A stretch of 42,527 nt of DNA from Sphaerisporangium fuscum (GTDB taxonomy: Bacteria; Actinomycetota; Actinomycetes; Streptosporangiales; Streptosporangiaceae): positions 1 through 42,527 of the forward strand of contig NZ_JAHDTF010000055.1 in NCBI RefSeq assembly GCF_018531465.1, given 5' to 3'. A model generated the notes under the pieces. It was not told the DNA's origin and did not search any database. It was given only the letters and a program-made list of their open reading frames with translations. Below, piece by piece: positions 1-7,505 of the stretch. The position numbers and the translations under genes are program-made. Numbering within the stretch: the stretch's first letter is position 1; each line of letters opens with the position of its first letter.

Positions 1-45
1 GGTGGGCCGCCGCCCTTGACCCCTATAAGCACAATTCGGCAATCC

Positions 46-59
46 ACGCCCGGCAACCT
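46..59. repeat. Left target-site duplication of the IS481 element
   Basis: ACGCCCGGCAACCT, identical to 2052-2065. It abuts the first base of the left inverted repeat. Confidence 0.88.
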
Positions 60-111
60 TGTCCTGTCTCGCTTGATGGCTGACACTCGGTCCTCGCTTG
101 ATGCTTGACAC
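60..111 (+). repeat. Left terminal inverted repeat of the IS481 element
   Basis: Starts TGTCCTGTCTCGCTTGAT. It contains two spaced copies of a TTGATG(C/G)(C/T)TGACAC motif, the inner one exact (TTGATGCTTGACAC). It matches the right end at 40 of 52 positions. The duplicated inner motif is probably the transposase binding unit (inference). Confidence 0.82.
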
Positions 112-167
112 CTTGATCGTCTTCTGGCCTTTCTCGTGGCGTTGTCCGCGTTTCGGAGGAGGCCGGG

Positions 168-1996
168 ATGGCGCTGGTGGAGTTGAGTGTCGTGGAGCAG
201 CGATATCACGCGGTGATGGAGGTATTGGCGGGCGCACCGGTCACCGAGGTCGCGGGCCGCTATGGCGTGTCGCGGCAGTCGGTGCATACCTGGATGCGCC
301 GGTATCGCGAGGGCGGGCTGGGGGCGCTGGCGGATCGCTCGCATCGGGTGAAGTCGCATCCGATGCAGACCCCGGCGCAGGTGGAGGTGTTGATCTGCGA
401 GCTGCGGCGTGCGCATCCGCGGTGGGGGCCGCAGACGTTGCTGTGGGAGCTGCGCCGGCGCGGGGTGGAGCCGTTGCCGTCCCGTGCGAGTGTCTATCGG
501 GCTCTGGTGCGTAACGGGCTGATCGATCCGATGGCGCGTAAGCGTAAGCGCTCGGATTATGTGCGGTGGGAGCGGCCGGGGCCGATGCAGTTGTGGCAGA
601 TGGACATCATGGGCGGGGTGTTCCTGGCGGACGGCACCGAGTGCAAGCTGATCACCGGGATCGACGACCACGCCCGGTTTTGCGTGATCGCCTCTGTGGT
701 GGTGAGGGCGACCGGCCGGGCGGTGTGTGCGGCGTTCGCCGGCGCGATGCGAACGTTCGGGGTGCCGCAGGAGGTGCTCACCGACAACGGCAAGCAGTTC
801 ACCTGCCGGTTCGGTGGTCCGCGAGCGGGTGAGGTGCTGTTTGAGCGGATCTGCCGTGAGAACGGCATCACCGCGCGCACCACCAAGCCCCGTTCCCCGA
901 CGACCACCGGGAAGATCGAGCGGTTCCATCAGACCGTCCGCCGTGAACTGCTGGACCAGGCCGACCCGTTCGACTCGCTGCAGGCCGCTCAGGCGTCGGT
1001 GGACGCGTTCGTGATCCGCTATAACACCGCCCGGCCGCATCAGGCGCTGGACATGGCCTTCCCCGTCGACCGGTTCACCGAGCCCCGGCCACACGTCCAA
1101 CAGCAGCAGACGGACCAACCGTTGGCGTTGCGGCTGCCCGCCGGTCTTGCCGCGCTCGATGGGCTTCGGCGGCCCCACCCCCGCACCCGCACCGGCCATC
1201 CGTCGCCGCCTCGGCTGCGACCGCGGCGCCGACAAGGGCGTTGCCGGCCACCGTGGAAGCCGTCGAGGTGGACCGGATCGTCCCCGCCTCGGGCAACCTG
1301 CAGATCGCCGGCCAGCAGGTCTGGCTCGGTCCGGACCGCGCCGGGATGTCCATCACGTTGTGGATCAGCACCGCCCACCTGCATGTGCTCACCACCTCAG
1401 GTGCCCGGCTGAAAACCGTGCCCTCCCGGCTCACCGCCGCCGACCTGACCCGCCTGCTCGCCACGGCCGACGCGCGAGTAGCCGGGCCGGCTCCGATCCT
1501 CGCGCTGGATGAGGGCTACCCGGCCGTCGAGATCGACCGCCTGGTCAGCACCGCGGGCACGGTCAGCCTGGCCAACCGGGCCCTGTGCATCGGCACCACC
1601 CTGGCCGGCCGGCGCGTCACCATCCGGATGGACGGCATCACCGCCCAGATCCTCGACGAGGAACGCAGCCTGCTGCGGACGGTTCGCTGCCCGCTGCCGA
1701 TCACCGAATGCGGGCGGCTGCAGGGCGCACGAACCGCCGGCTCGCCCCCGTCGCCTGCGTCCGGGCCGGTCACCGTCCAGCGAGTCGTCAGCATCAAAGG
1801 CGGAATCATGGTCACCGGCCAGAAGATCAACCTGGGTCGCGTCCACGCCCGGAAGATCGTCACCGTGACGGTCGACGACAGCCACATCGCCATCCACGAC
1901 GACGCCGAGACCATCAAGGTCGTGACCCGAACCACCACTCAGGAAGTGGCCCGGATCAAATCCGCAGACCATACTAAGCGGAGAAAGATCGTCTAG
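168..1996 (+). pseudogene. IS481-family transposase, frameshifted between catalytic and C-terminal domains
   Basis: The ATG at 168 follows a good ribosome site (GGAGGAGG). The first frame gives an N-terminal helix-turn-helix (about residues 25-60) and an rve integrase core with D146 (WQMDIMG), D206 (LTDNGKQF) and E251 (GKIERFHQT), a complete DDE triad. After the RPHQALDM block the meaningful reading frame changes by one base, somewhere between about 1100 and 1170. The C-terminal beta-rich extension (VDRIVPASG...VWLGPDRAG, ending near 1996) continues in that second frame. Long actinobacterial IS481 transposases carry both parts in one protein, so this is a frameshifted copy. Without correction the first frame runs through unrelated Arg/Pro-rich sequence to a stop at 1412. 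The catalytic part alone might still be made. Programmed frameshifting is not typical of IS481, and no clear slippery heptamer was noticed. Confidence 0.85.
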
Positions 1997-1999
1997 GCC

Positions 2000-2051
2000 G
2001 TGTCAAGCATCAACCGAAGCCAAAGCGTCAAGTATCAAGTGAGTCACGACA
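2000..2051 (-). repeat. Right terminal inverted repeat of the IS481 element
   Basis: Read inwards on the minus strand it starts TGTCGTGACTCACTTGAT and carries the same two spaced TTGAT..TTGAC motifs. The inner 14 bases (TTGATGCTTGACAC) are identical to the left end. Confidence 0.82.
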
Positions 2052-2065
2052 ACGCCCGGCAACCT
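2052..2065. repeat. Right target-site duplication of the IS481 element
   Basis: ACGCCCGGCAACCT, identical to 46-59. It follows the terminal GACA of the element directly. Confidence 0.88.
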
Positions 2066-2460
2066 GACGGGCCCCGGGCAACAGACCCGAGGCCCGCGTG
2101 AAACGCCGTCGAGCATGACGTGGCGTTCGAGGGCATTCGAGGACCGACAGTAGCGCAGAACATCGGCGATGCGGCGAAGGCTCAACAGCGCGGCGAGTCT
2201 TTCGGCAACGGCTTCGCCCGTAGGTCGCGTGCCGACGAAAGCCTTGCAGGTTAGAGCTGCTGTATCCGGCATGGGGTATCGAAAGACGTGCCGTCCCCGA
2301 GCGTCAGAAGCGCAGTTCAGGGCTCAGGTCGAACCCCCAGGAGCCGCATCCCCATTCGTGTCGGTCCCGAACACTGTGGCCTGCGTCGCGTAGGCGTGAC
2401 CGGGCGTGGCGTTGAAGTGCGGTATTTCGTAGTGCCCGGTGGCGCAGGGGAACTGCTGAC
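2066..2460. other. Stretch without a recognisable gene
   Basis: About 400 bases between the insertion element and the epimerase relic. No open frame with a recognisable family, RNA gene or strong repeat was found. A minus-strand frame across 2272-2066 stays open when the IS is removed in silico and the target site is rejoined, so a small gene may have been interrupted, but the product is not recognisable. Confidence 0.4.
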
Positions 2461-3210
2461 TCCAGCGCGGCCGTCGTCTACCACTGCGCCGCATCCGCCT
2501 ACCACCGTTGGGTGCAGGAGCTTCCCGGGCTGACCGCGGCGATCCGCCAGGGCGCAGCCGGCGCGAAGCTGGTCTTCGCCGACAACTTGTACATGTACGG
2601 TCCGGTGGACGCGCCCATGACCGAGGACCTGCCGTACGCCGGGCGCACCCCCATGAGCCGAGTTCGCGCCGAGATGGCCGAGTCGCTCCTGGCCGCGCAC
2701 CGCGCCGGCGACCTGCGCGTCGCCATCGGCAGGGCCTCCGACTATTACGGTGCCGGCGGTGTTAACAGCACGGTCGGCGCCACCGTGTTCGGGCAGGCGA
2801 CTCGCGGCCGGACCATCCGCTGGACCGGCTCGCTGGACCAGCCGCACTCGTTTAACTACCTGCCTGACATCGCCCGTGCCCTGGTCACGCTAGGGACAGA
2901 CGAGCGGGCCGACGGCCAGGTCTGGCACCTGCCGGCCGACCGGCCTGTGACCGGGCGAGAGTTCATCGATCTGATCTCCGCCGAGCTCGGGCATCCGGTG
3001 AAAGCCGCGGCCCTCGGCCGCCTCATGCAGCGCGTCCTTGGGCTGTTCAACCCCACCATCCGGACCCTCGGCCAGACCTGGTACCAGCGAGACCGCCCAT
3101 TCGTCGCTGACACCTCCACGTTCACCCACACCTTTGGGCCGCTCTCCATAACCCCGCACCGTGAGGCCATCGCCGCCGCCCTCGACTGGTACCGCACCCA
3201 CCCCTCGTGA
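2461..3210 (+). pseudogene. NAD-dependent epimerase/dehydratase, N-terminal part missing
   Basis: The frame reads VVYHCA near 2476, then KLVFADNLYMYG, the conserved strand and YxxxK-like region of extended short-chain dehydrogenases. The substrate-binding C-terminal half follows (GRASDYYG, HSFNYLPDIARAL, WHLPADRPVTGREFI). The roughly 70-80 residues that should carry the GxxGxxG Rossmann nucleotide-binding loop are absent: upstream in frame there is a stop at 2413-2415 and no homologous sequence in other frames. A GTG/ATG start at 2509-2512 could be used formally, but the product could not bind NAD normally. Probably a deletion relic; the original substrate (a nucleoside-diphosphate sugar or similar) cannot be judged. 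Confidence 0.72.
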
Positions 3211-3327
3211 CCGGTCGGGGGCCCGAAGCGGTTCGTCGAGGTGCTCACGTGGATCGGTACGCGGCGCACATGCGGTGCCATCGTCGCGGCCGTCGAGGAC
3301 TGACCTCGGGTGCGTCTGTCTTCGAGG

Positions 3328-3447
3328 TCACTCGTCCCGGTCCGGTCGCCACAGGTCGCGGCCGACGAGCCAGGCCAGGGTGCCAATGCGGTCGCGGGTG
3401 AGCTGGTCGGCGGGGACGCGGCGGTTGCGGGTGGAGAGCGAGATCAT
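3328..3447 (-). CDS. Small 39-residue basic protein, unknown function
   Basis: The reading frame starts at ATG 3447 with a purine-rich GAGGAG about nine bases upstream, and stops at 3328. The product begins MISLSTRNRRVPADQL and ends LWRPDRDE, with a Trp/Leu-rich middle (LAWLVGRDLW) that could form an amphipathic helix. It lies in the otherwise empty gap between the epimerase relic and the STAS gene, on the same strand as the STAS gene. No family was recognised. Evidence is the ribosome site and balanced composition only. Confidence 0.42.
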   Translation of the reverse strand: MISLSTRNRRVPADQLTRDRIGTLAWLVGRDLWRPDRDE

Positions 3448-3510
3448 AGGAGCTCTCCTCACCACCACCCTCAATCCCGAATTGTTCTTTCGGGTATCAA
3501 GAAGGCCAGA

Positions 3511-3996
3511 TCATGCGCAGGTGTCGATGACGTTCCCCTGGCCCAGGAGGTGGAGCAGGCGACGCATGAGCGACGGAACGTTCGCCAGTCGGGCCGAACC
3601 ATCGCGGCACAGGCCGGCCAGCATGCGCAGACCGGCGACGTCGACGAACTCCAGTCGGGCGACGTCGATGGTCAGGACCCCCTCGCCCGCCCTGACCTCT
3701 GTCAGCGTCTTTGCGACTGCCGGGGTGTTGCCGGCGTCGAGTTCGCCGATCAGCCGGACCAGGCCCCCCTGGGAGAGCGGGCTGTAGGTGATGCGAAGCG
3801 TGCGATCGAGATGGAGCACCGCCTCGATGAGACCGGCGTCGGGTGCGGACTCGTCGTTGATCGTCACGGGAGCGCCCTCGGTTGTAGCCGGATTCCGGCT
3901 GGCGTGGTCGACGGCCGGCGCGCCCAGGGGTGGCGAAGCGGCCCCTGGGGGCCGGTGCTGCGTGAGAGCCATTGACCCCCCTGCCTGCGTGGGCAT
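3511..3996 (-). CDS. STAS-domain anti-sigma factor antagonist
   Basis: A 161-residue frame whose C-terminal 110 residues form a STAS domain. It has the strand LVRLIGELDAGNTPAVAKTL, then LTIDVARLEFVDVAGLRML, which includes the conserved D-x-x-G phosphorylation-loop region of SpoIIAA/RsbV-type proteins (serine or threonine normally precedes the glycine; here the loop is FVDVAGLR). Such proteins bind and inhibit RsbW-type kinases, freeing an alternative sigma factor. The first 43 residues are Pro/Ala-rich and unlike the family. A GTG at 3867 (VTINDES) preceded by GAGGGC gives a product of normal size and may be the true start. It is divergent from the winged-helix gene at 4090 and close to two MEDS-family genes of the same signalling type. 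Confidence 0.82.
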   Translation of the reverse strand: MPTQAGGSMALTQHRPPGAASPPLGAPAVDHASRNPATTEGAPVTINDESAPDAGLIEAVLHLDRTLRITYSPLSQGGLVRLIGELDAGNTPAVAKTLTEVRAGEGVLTIDVARLEFVDVAGLRMLAGLCRDGSARLANVPSLMRRLLHLLGQGNVIDTCA

Positions 3997-4030
3997 GTAG
4001 GCACAAACCTGGGCATTTCAGTCATACATT

Positions 4031-4076
4031 GGAACAATGATACACGAAACAATGTTCCTGTATAGTACTTCGTGTA
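4031..4076. promoter_or_regulatory. Divergent regulatory region with two interleaved inverted repeats
   Basis: An AT-rich island between the STAS gene (minus) and the winged-helix gene (plus). TACACGAA at 4041-4048 is perfectly inverted as TTCGTGTA at 4069-4076. GGAACA at 4031-4036 is inverted as TGTTCC at 4053-4058. TATAGT at 4061-4066 could be a -10 element for the plus-strand gene. The arrangement suggests an operator shared by both genes, possibly bound by the winged-helix protein (inference). Confidence 0.5.
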
Positions 4077-4089
4077 GCGGCGTCTGGCG

Positions 4090-4482
4090 ATGTCCGCTTC
4101 GGGAACATGTGTCTACCGATGCCGGGATGACGGGATATGCGACGTGGCCGCTAACAGCATCGACGAGCGTTCGTCGTCCTGGACGTTCCTGACCCACCAC
4201 GCCCGCGTCCTGCTGGAGATCGCCCGCAACCCGCAGACGCGGCTGCGCGACATCGCCGCCGTCATCGGCATCACCGAGCGCGCGGTGCAGGGCATCGTGA
4301 GCGACCTGCACCAGGAGGGCTACCTTTCCCGATCCAAGATCGGCCGCCGCAACCGCTATACGATCAATCCTGATCGGGGCTTCCGCTACCCGACGGAGTC
4401 GAACGTGCCCATCGGCGTACTGCTGGACATCTTCACGCGCCACCAGCGAGCACGCGACACCGATCAGACGCCCAGACGGTAG
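4090..4482 (+). CDS. Winged helix-turn-helix regulator (MarR/ArsR-like)
   Basis: A 130-residue protein. After a poorly conserved, cysteine-containing N-terminus (about 28 residues, possibly mis-started; GTG 4144 is an alternative) comes a compact winged helix: SWTFLTHHARVLLEIARNPQTRLRDIA, the recognition helix ITERAVQGIVSDLHQEGYL, and a wing SRSKIGRRNRYTINP. This pattern is common in small actinobacterial regulators of about 110 residues. No ligand-binding domain is present, so it probably senses nothing by itself or acts through a partner. It is divergent from the STAS gene and convergent with the MEDS-ATPase gene. Candidate operators lie directly upstream. Regulatory target unknown. Confidence 0.78.
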   Translation: MSASGTCVYRCRDDGICDVAANSIDERSSSWTFLTHHARVLLEIARNPQTRLRDIAAVIGITERAVQGIVSDLHQEGYLSRSKIGRRNRYTINPDRGFRYPTESNVPIGVLLDIFTRHQRARDTDQTPRR

Positions 4483-4606
4483 ACCGCTGCCCGGACGAGA
4501 TCGCGCAGGACAGCGCCGACTACCTACGGCACCATCCGGCACGAACGGATAGTCGGCGGCCTGCCCAGGCTGGATGCGGCCCGGCAGCTCATCACTTGCG
4601 CGTTGG

Positions 4607-5569
4607 TCAGGTGCGAGCCAAGTGCAGGCGGATCTGCGTGCCGGGCATCTGGGTGCGGATCTGCATCAGGGTGCACAGCTGGCGGACCACCCACAGGCCA
4701 TGCCCGGACGAAGCGTCGGGGGCGGGCGCCAGATAGCCGGGGAACGGGGCCGTCATCTGGCCGAGGTCGATGACGTCGCAGATCACCCCATCACCGTCAG
4801 CCCACATGCGTACCCGTCCCCGGCCGTCGGCATGCTGAAGGGTGTTGGTGGCCAGCTCGCCGACCGCGAGGATCAGCCGCTGGGTCTGCTCGCTGCTCAT
4901 CCCCAGCGCGCACGCACCCTCGGCCAGGCGGTGCCGCAGGGCCCTCAGGTCGGCGTCGAATTCGACCTCCATCACACTCCCCGGAAAGCTCGGTGGGGGT
5001 GGCAGCGGCAGCTCGTCCCCCGGGTAGGTGAAGGCGGCCGGGGCAGTGTAGGCCTCACTGACGTGCGGGCCGGCGCCGGACAGAAGCTCGGGGTGAGTGC
5101 GGCGGGCGTGCGCGACGATGCGTCCGGGCAGTGTCCGCTCGTCGTAGGGGCACACGATCCAGGCGGGGGCCGCGGCGAACGCGGCGTTGATCACCGATTC
5201 GTAGCGGGTCCACTCGGCCTCCTCCACGTCGCTGCGGCCATGCCAGACCGGCTCCCCGATGATCCGCACCCGCGGGTGGCCGGTCTTATGGGTGTCGACG
5301 TACCTGCCGTAGGCGGCCAGCGTGCGGCCGGGCGCGTGGTACCAGTCGGCCGCCTCGATGAACTCCACCTGGGTTGCCGCCCGGCCGAGAGTGTCCTTAA
5401 GCAGGGCGACGTTCGCCCGCGTGGTGACCGCCAGCACCCGGTCGCCCCGCTCCAGCCCCTCGCGGCAGAACGGCGTCATCGCGGCAGCGAACGCCTCGTC
5501 GCTGTCGTAGAACAGCGCCTGATGGATCAGCCCCGCCTCGGGTTCCAGGCCGGATGCCAAGATGGTCAC
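4607..5569 (-). CDS. MEDS-domain sensor with RsbW-type ATPase (anti-sigma factor kinase)
   Basis: The GTG at 5569 overlaps the stop of the preceding gene in a GTGA junction, giving 320 residues. Residues about 10-190 are a MEDS domain (LIHQALFYDSDEAFAAAMTPFCREGLERGDRVLAV, ending ICPYDERTLP), a sensory fold described in DcmR-type regulators. The C-terminal 130 residues are a GHKL/HATPase_c domain: N box ELATNTLQHADG, a DLGQ segment for the G1 box, and G2 box SGHGLWVVRQLC. The family phosphorylates STAS antagonists and binds sigma factors. Here the STAS-containing neighbour encoded just upstream and the STAS gene at 3511 are natural partners. The longer frame reaching 5695 would lie inside the neighbour and is rejected. 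Ligand unknown. Confidence 0.85.
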   Translation of the reverse strand: MTILASGLEPEAGLIHQALFYDSDEAFAAAMTPFCREGLERGDRVLAVTTRANVALLKDTLGRAATQVEFIEAADWYHAPGRTLAAYGRYVDTHKTGHPRVRIIGEPVWHGRSDVEEAEWTRYESVINAAFAAAPAWIVCPYDERTLPGRIVAHARRTHPELLSGAGPHVSEAYTAPAAFTYPGDELPLPPPPSFPGSVMEVEFDADLRALRHRLAEGACALGMSSEQTQRLILAVGELATNTLQHADGRGRVRMWADGDGVICDVIDLGQMTAPFPGYLAPAPDASSGHGLWVVRQLCTLMQIRTQMPGTQIRLHLART

Positions 5570-6507
5570 GCGCCCACCTCCTGCGGCCTTTTGTCGATCA
5601 CCAGGCCTGGTGCGTCGTCCCAGCCGACAAGAGTGACGACCTGGGCCAGCATGGGAGCCATGTTCCGCACCCGGACCCTCCCAGGGCGCAGGCACGCGGC
5701 CGCGCGGACAAGCACGCGCAGCCCGGCCACGTCGATGAACTCCAGTCCGGACATGTCGATACGGGCCTCACCCCCGGCGCCGACCTGACCGGCCGCCCAG
5801 CTGAGAACATCGGCCCAGCCATCGGTGTTGGAGTGGTCGATGGTGCCGGTGACGCGCAGCACCAACCCGCCGTCGGGGTCCAGGGCGGAAACCACGCGCA
5901 ATGGTCCGTGCTGGAAGATCGCGTTCAGGTGTACTCTCCCTGGATGGCATGCGGCCAGCGTGGTCAACTGGTCGGGCGGGAACCGGCGCGTGTCGTACTG
6001 GCAGATCGCCGCCGCGTGCCCCTCCTCGAATAGGGCGGTCGCCCGGCGTTCGTACTCCTCCAGCCGCTCGGCTCCTGGGATCGGGGACAATGCCCAGCTC
6101 ATCTCGCCGGTCATTCGCAATCCCGTGAACCCGCAGGCCAGGCTCGCGTCGATCTCGCTCCGCAGGGCGACGATCATCTCGGACGGGTCGAACCGGCCCG
6201 ATGCCAGATAGCTGTCCTCGGCGGATCGGATCCCCAGGGCTCCTCGCTGGACGGCGGCGTCCACGTCCAACCCGGCCTCGGACAGCCAGCCGTGTACCCG
6301 CCGCTCGCCCACGCCCTCGGTGAAGTACACAACCCGCTCCCCGGCCGCCAGAGCGCCACCGACGAATTCGGTCACCACTTGACGCTGTTCATCCTCGTGA
6401 GCATACGCCAGGCACAGATGATCACCCAAACGGATGTCTTTGACCTCGCGCACCGCATCACCCACAGGAACAAAATTCTTTTCCGCTCGAAGGATAACGT
6501 CACGCAT
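5566..6507 (-). CDS. MEDS-domain sensor fused to STAS anti-sigma antagonist domain
   Basis: A 313-residue protein starting at ATG 6507 (MRDVILRAEKNF). A further upstream start is possible but adds non-conserved sequence. Residues about 20-190 form a MEDS domain (IRLGDHLCLAYAHEDEQRQVVTEFVGGAL, AICQYDTRRFPPDQL). A STAS domain follows (LVLRVTGTIDHSNTDGWADVL, ARIDMSGLEFIDVAGLRVLV). The domain order suggests that a signal sensed by MEDS controls the antagonist directly. Its stop overlaps the GTG of the MEDS-ATPase gene by four bases, so the two are translationally coupled, and the shared sensory domain suggests an antagonist/kinase pair responding to the same input. The signal is unknown. Confidence 0.84.
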   Translation of the reverse strand: MRDVILRAEKNFVPVGDAVREVKDIRLGDHLCLAYAHEDEQRQVVTEFVGGALAAGERVVYFTEGVGERRVHGWLSEAGLDVDAAVQRGALGIRSAEDSYLASGRFDPSEMIVALRSEIDASLACGFTGLRMTGEMSWALSPIPGAERLEEYERRATALFEEGHAAAICQYDTRRFPPDQLTTLAACHPGRVHLNAIFQHGPLRVVSALDPDGGLVLRVTGTIDHSNTDGWADVLSWAAGQVGAGGEARIDMSGLEFIDVAGLRVLVRAAACLRPGRVRVRNMAPMLAQVVTLVGWDDAPGLVIDKRPQEVGA

Positions 6508-6679
6508 TCCTGACTCGATAGCAGGGGACGCTCCGCCCCGCCAGGCCCCGCAGCCCGGGCGCGCAGGTGACCATTGCTGGCGCCCAAGCCCTCTGCTTCT
6601 CAAGCGGTGCCCGGGGCTGAGGGAGCAGCGCCGAGCACCACCAGTGAGCCCATCACACCGGATACGCCACGGTCAGCCG

Positions 6680-7088
6680 CTCCCGGACCCGGCATGCACA
6701 CCCGGCGCCCTCAACCCGAAGGTCACCCCATCGACGCTGACCACGACGATCCGGGTACACCAAGGGCATCCGTCCCCCGGTGAACATCACCAGCCGGGAG
6801 AAGGTGGCGAACGCCCGGTCCTACGGCTACACCGGCCCGCTCCGTGACGCCGAGTACGACCACCTCATCAGCCTGCAACTGGGCGGCGACCCCAACGACC
6901 CGCCCAACCTGTGGGGCGAGCCACCCTCCCCCGGCCACAAGCCCGGCGCCGGCCCCAACAACCCCAAAGACGCCGTAGAGAGCCGGCTGCACTCCGCCAT
7001 CTGCAAGGGAACCGTCACCCTGGCGGCGGCGCAGCAGGCCATCGCCACCGACTGGAGCACCGCCGAATCGGTCCTGCACCTGACCTGA
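6680..7088 (+). pseudogene. HNH-like secreted protein, broken by a small frameshifting deletion
   Basis: One frame reads DPACTPGALNPKVTPSTL up to TTI near 6750. The continuation GYTKGIRPPVNITSREKV, then YGYTGPLRDAEYDHLISLQLGGDPNDPPNLWGEP, lies in another frame from about 6753. In relatives these parts join as CTPGALNP...TICVPGYT...YEEDHLIPLELGG...NLWPEP, so about eight bases encoding the CVP segment appear to be lost at the junction. The DHL...GG...NLW pattern is the HNH-like metal centre of this family, usually exported, and nucleolytic in related HNH proteins. A GTG at 6780 could still start a 102-residue product. No clear N-terminal signal peptide could be reconstructed. Confidence 0.62.
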
Positions 7089-7173
7089 CAGCTATCCCGG
7101 CTGGCGTCCGGCCGGTGACGTTCGAGCGTGGCGCGCCCCGCCTCGAGGGGGACGGGGCCGCCACGGCCGCCGA

Positions 7174-7311
7174 TCAGGCCAGCGTCAGCGTGATGGTGAC
7201 GCCGAACCGCACCAGCACGACGACGGTCACCACGCCGAGCGCGACGTAGGCGGCGGCGCGGCCGAACTTCCCGCGCCACTCCGGCTGCCCGTCACCCGGC
7301 CGACGCGGCAG
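7174..7311 (-). CDS. Possible small single-pass membrane protein, start codon unclear
   Basis: A 45-residue minus-strand frame reading PRRPGDGQPEWRGKFGR and then a hydrophobic helix (AAAYVALGVVTVVVLVRFG), ending TLTLA. The composition, basic head then one membrane span, is that of a genuine small protein. However, no ATG, GTG or TTG is in frame after the upstream stop; the first usable codon is CTG at 7311. Either CTG is used, or the start has mutated. Function unknown. Confidence 0.3.
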   Translation of the reverse strand: MPRRPGDGQPEWRGKFGRAAAYVALGVVTVVVLVRFGVTITLTLA

Positions 7312-7467
7312 GTCACGACCGTTCCCGCTCCCGCTCCCTTAGGACAAGATCGTCCTGGACGGCATCGGCCTGCGCCGCACGCTGTGGGGCCTGCCGGCCC
7401 GCTACGACGTCATGTTTGGGAGCCTCGTGGCCATCGGAATCATCGTTGCACCGGCCGGAAAGCCTGC

Positions 7468-7498
7468 TTGCCTTCGAGCGCGCTCGAATGTCTATCTT
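7468..7498 (+). promoter_or_regulatory. MerR-type promoter with perfect 16-bp palindrome
   Basis: TTGCCT (7468-7473) and TATCTT (7493-7498) are separated by 19 bases, the long spacer typical of MerR-controlled promoters. The spacer region is occupied by a perfect palindrome, TTCGAGCGCGCTCGAA (7473-7488). A MerR gene lies one gene downstream. Transcription would start about 7505, next to the ATG at 7506. Confidence 0.6.
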
Positions 7499-7505
7499 CG
7501 CCGTC

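Larger units (their letters stand above)
60..2051 (+). mobile_element. IS481-family insertion sequence, complete ends, frameshifted transposase
   Basis: Both ends begin TGTC when read inwards. The first 52 bases match the reverse complement of the last 52 at 40 positions. A perfect 14-bp direct repeat lies immediately outside both ends (46-59 and 2052-2065), which is the signature of target duplication on insertion. The single transposase gene fills the interior. It is broken by a frameshift, so this copy is probably immobile on its own although both ends look intact. IS481 elements are known to begin with TGT and to make duplications of variable length, which fits. Boundaries are well supported by the sequence itself. 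Confidence 0.9.

Noticed and set aside
1241..1996. Independent 251-residue gene inside the insertion sequence
   Set aside because: It is the C-terminal extension found in full-length IS481 transposases, separated by a frameshift, with no ribosome site of its own.
2512..3210. Intact 232-residue epimerase
   Set aside because: The Rossmann nucleotide-binding N-terminus is absent and homology continues upstream of the first ATG-like start, so it is a truncated relic.
3161..3975. Plus-strand frames opposite the STAS gene
   Set aside because: They are antisense readings of the STAS gene with no family match and Arg-rich or hydrophilic nonsense composition.
5570..5695. N-terminal extension of the MEDS-ATPase
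   Set aside because: It lies wholly within the upstream MEDS-STAS gene in another frame. The GTGA junction at 5566-5569 is a better start.
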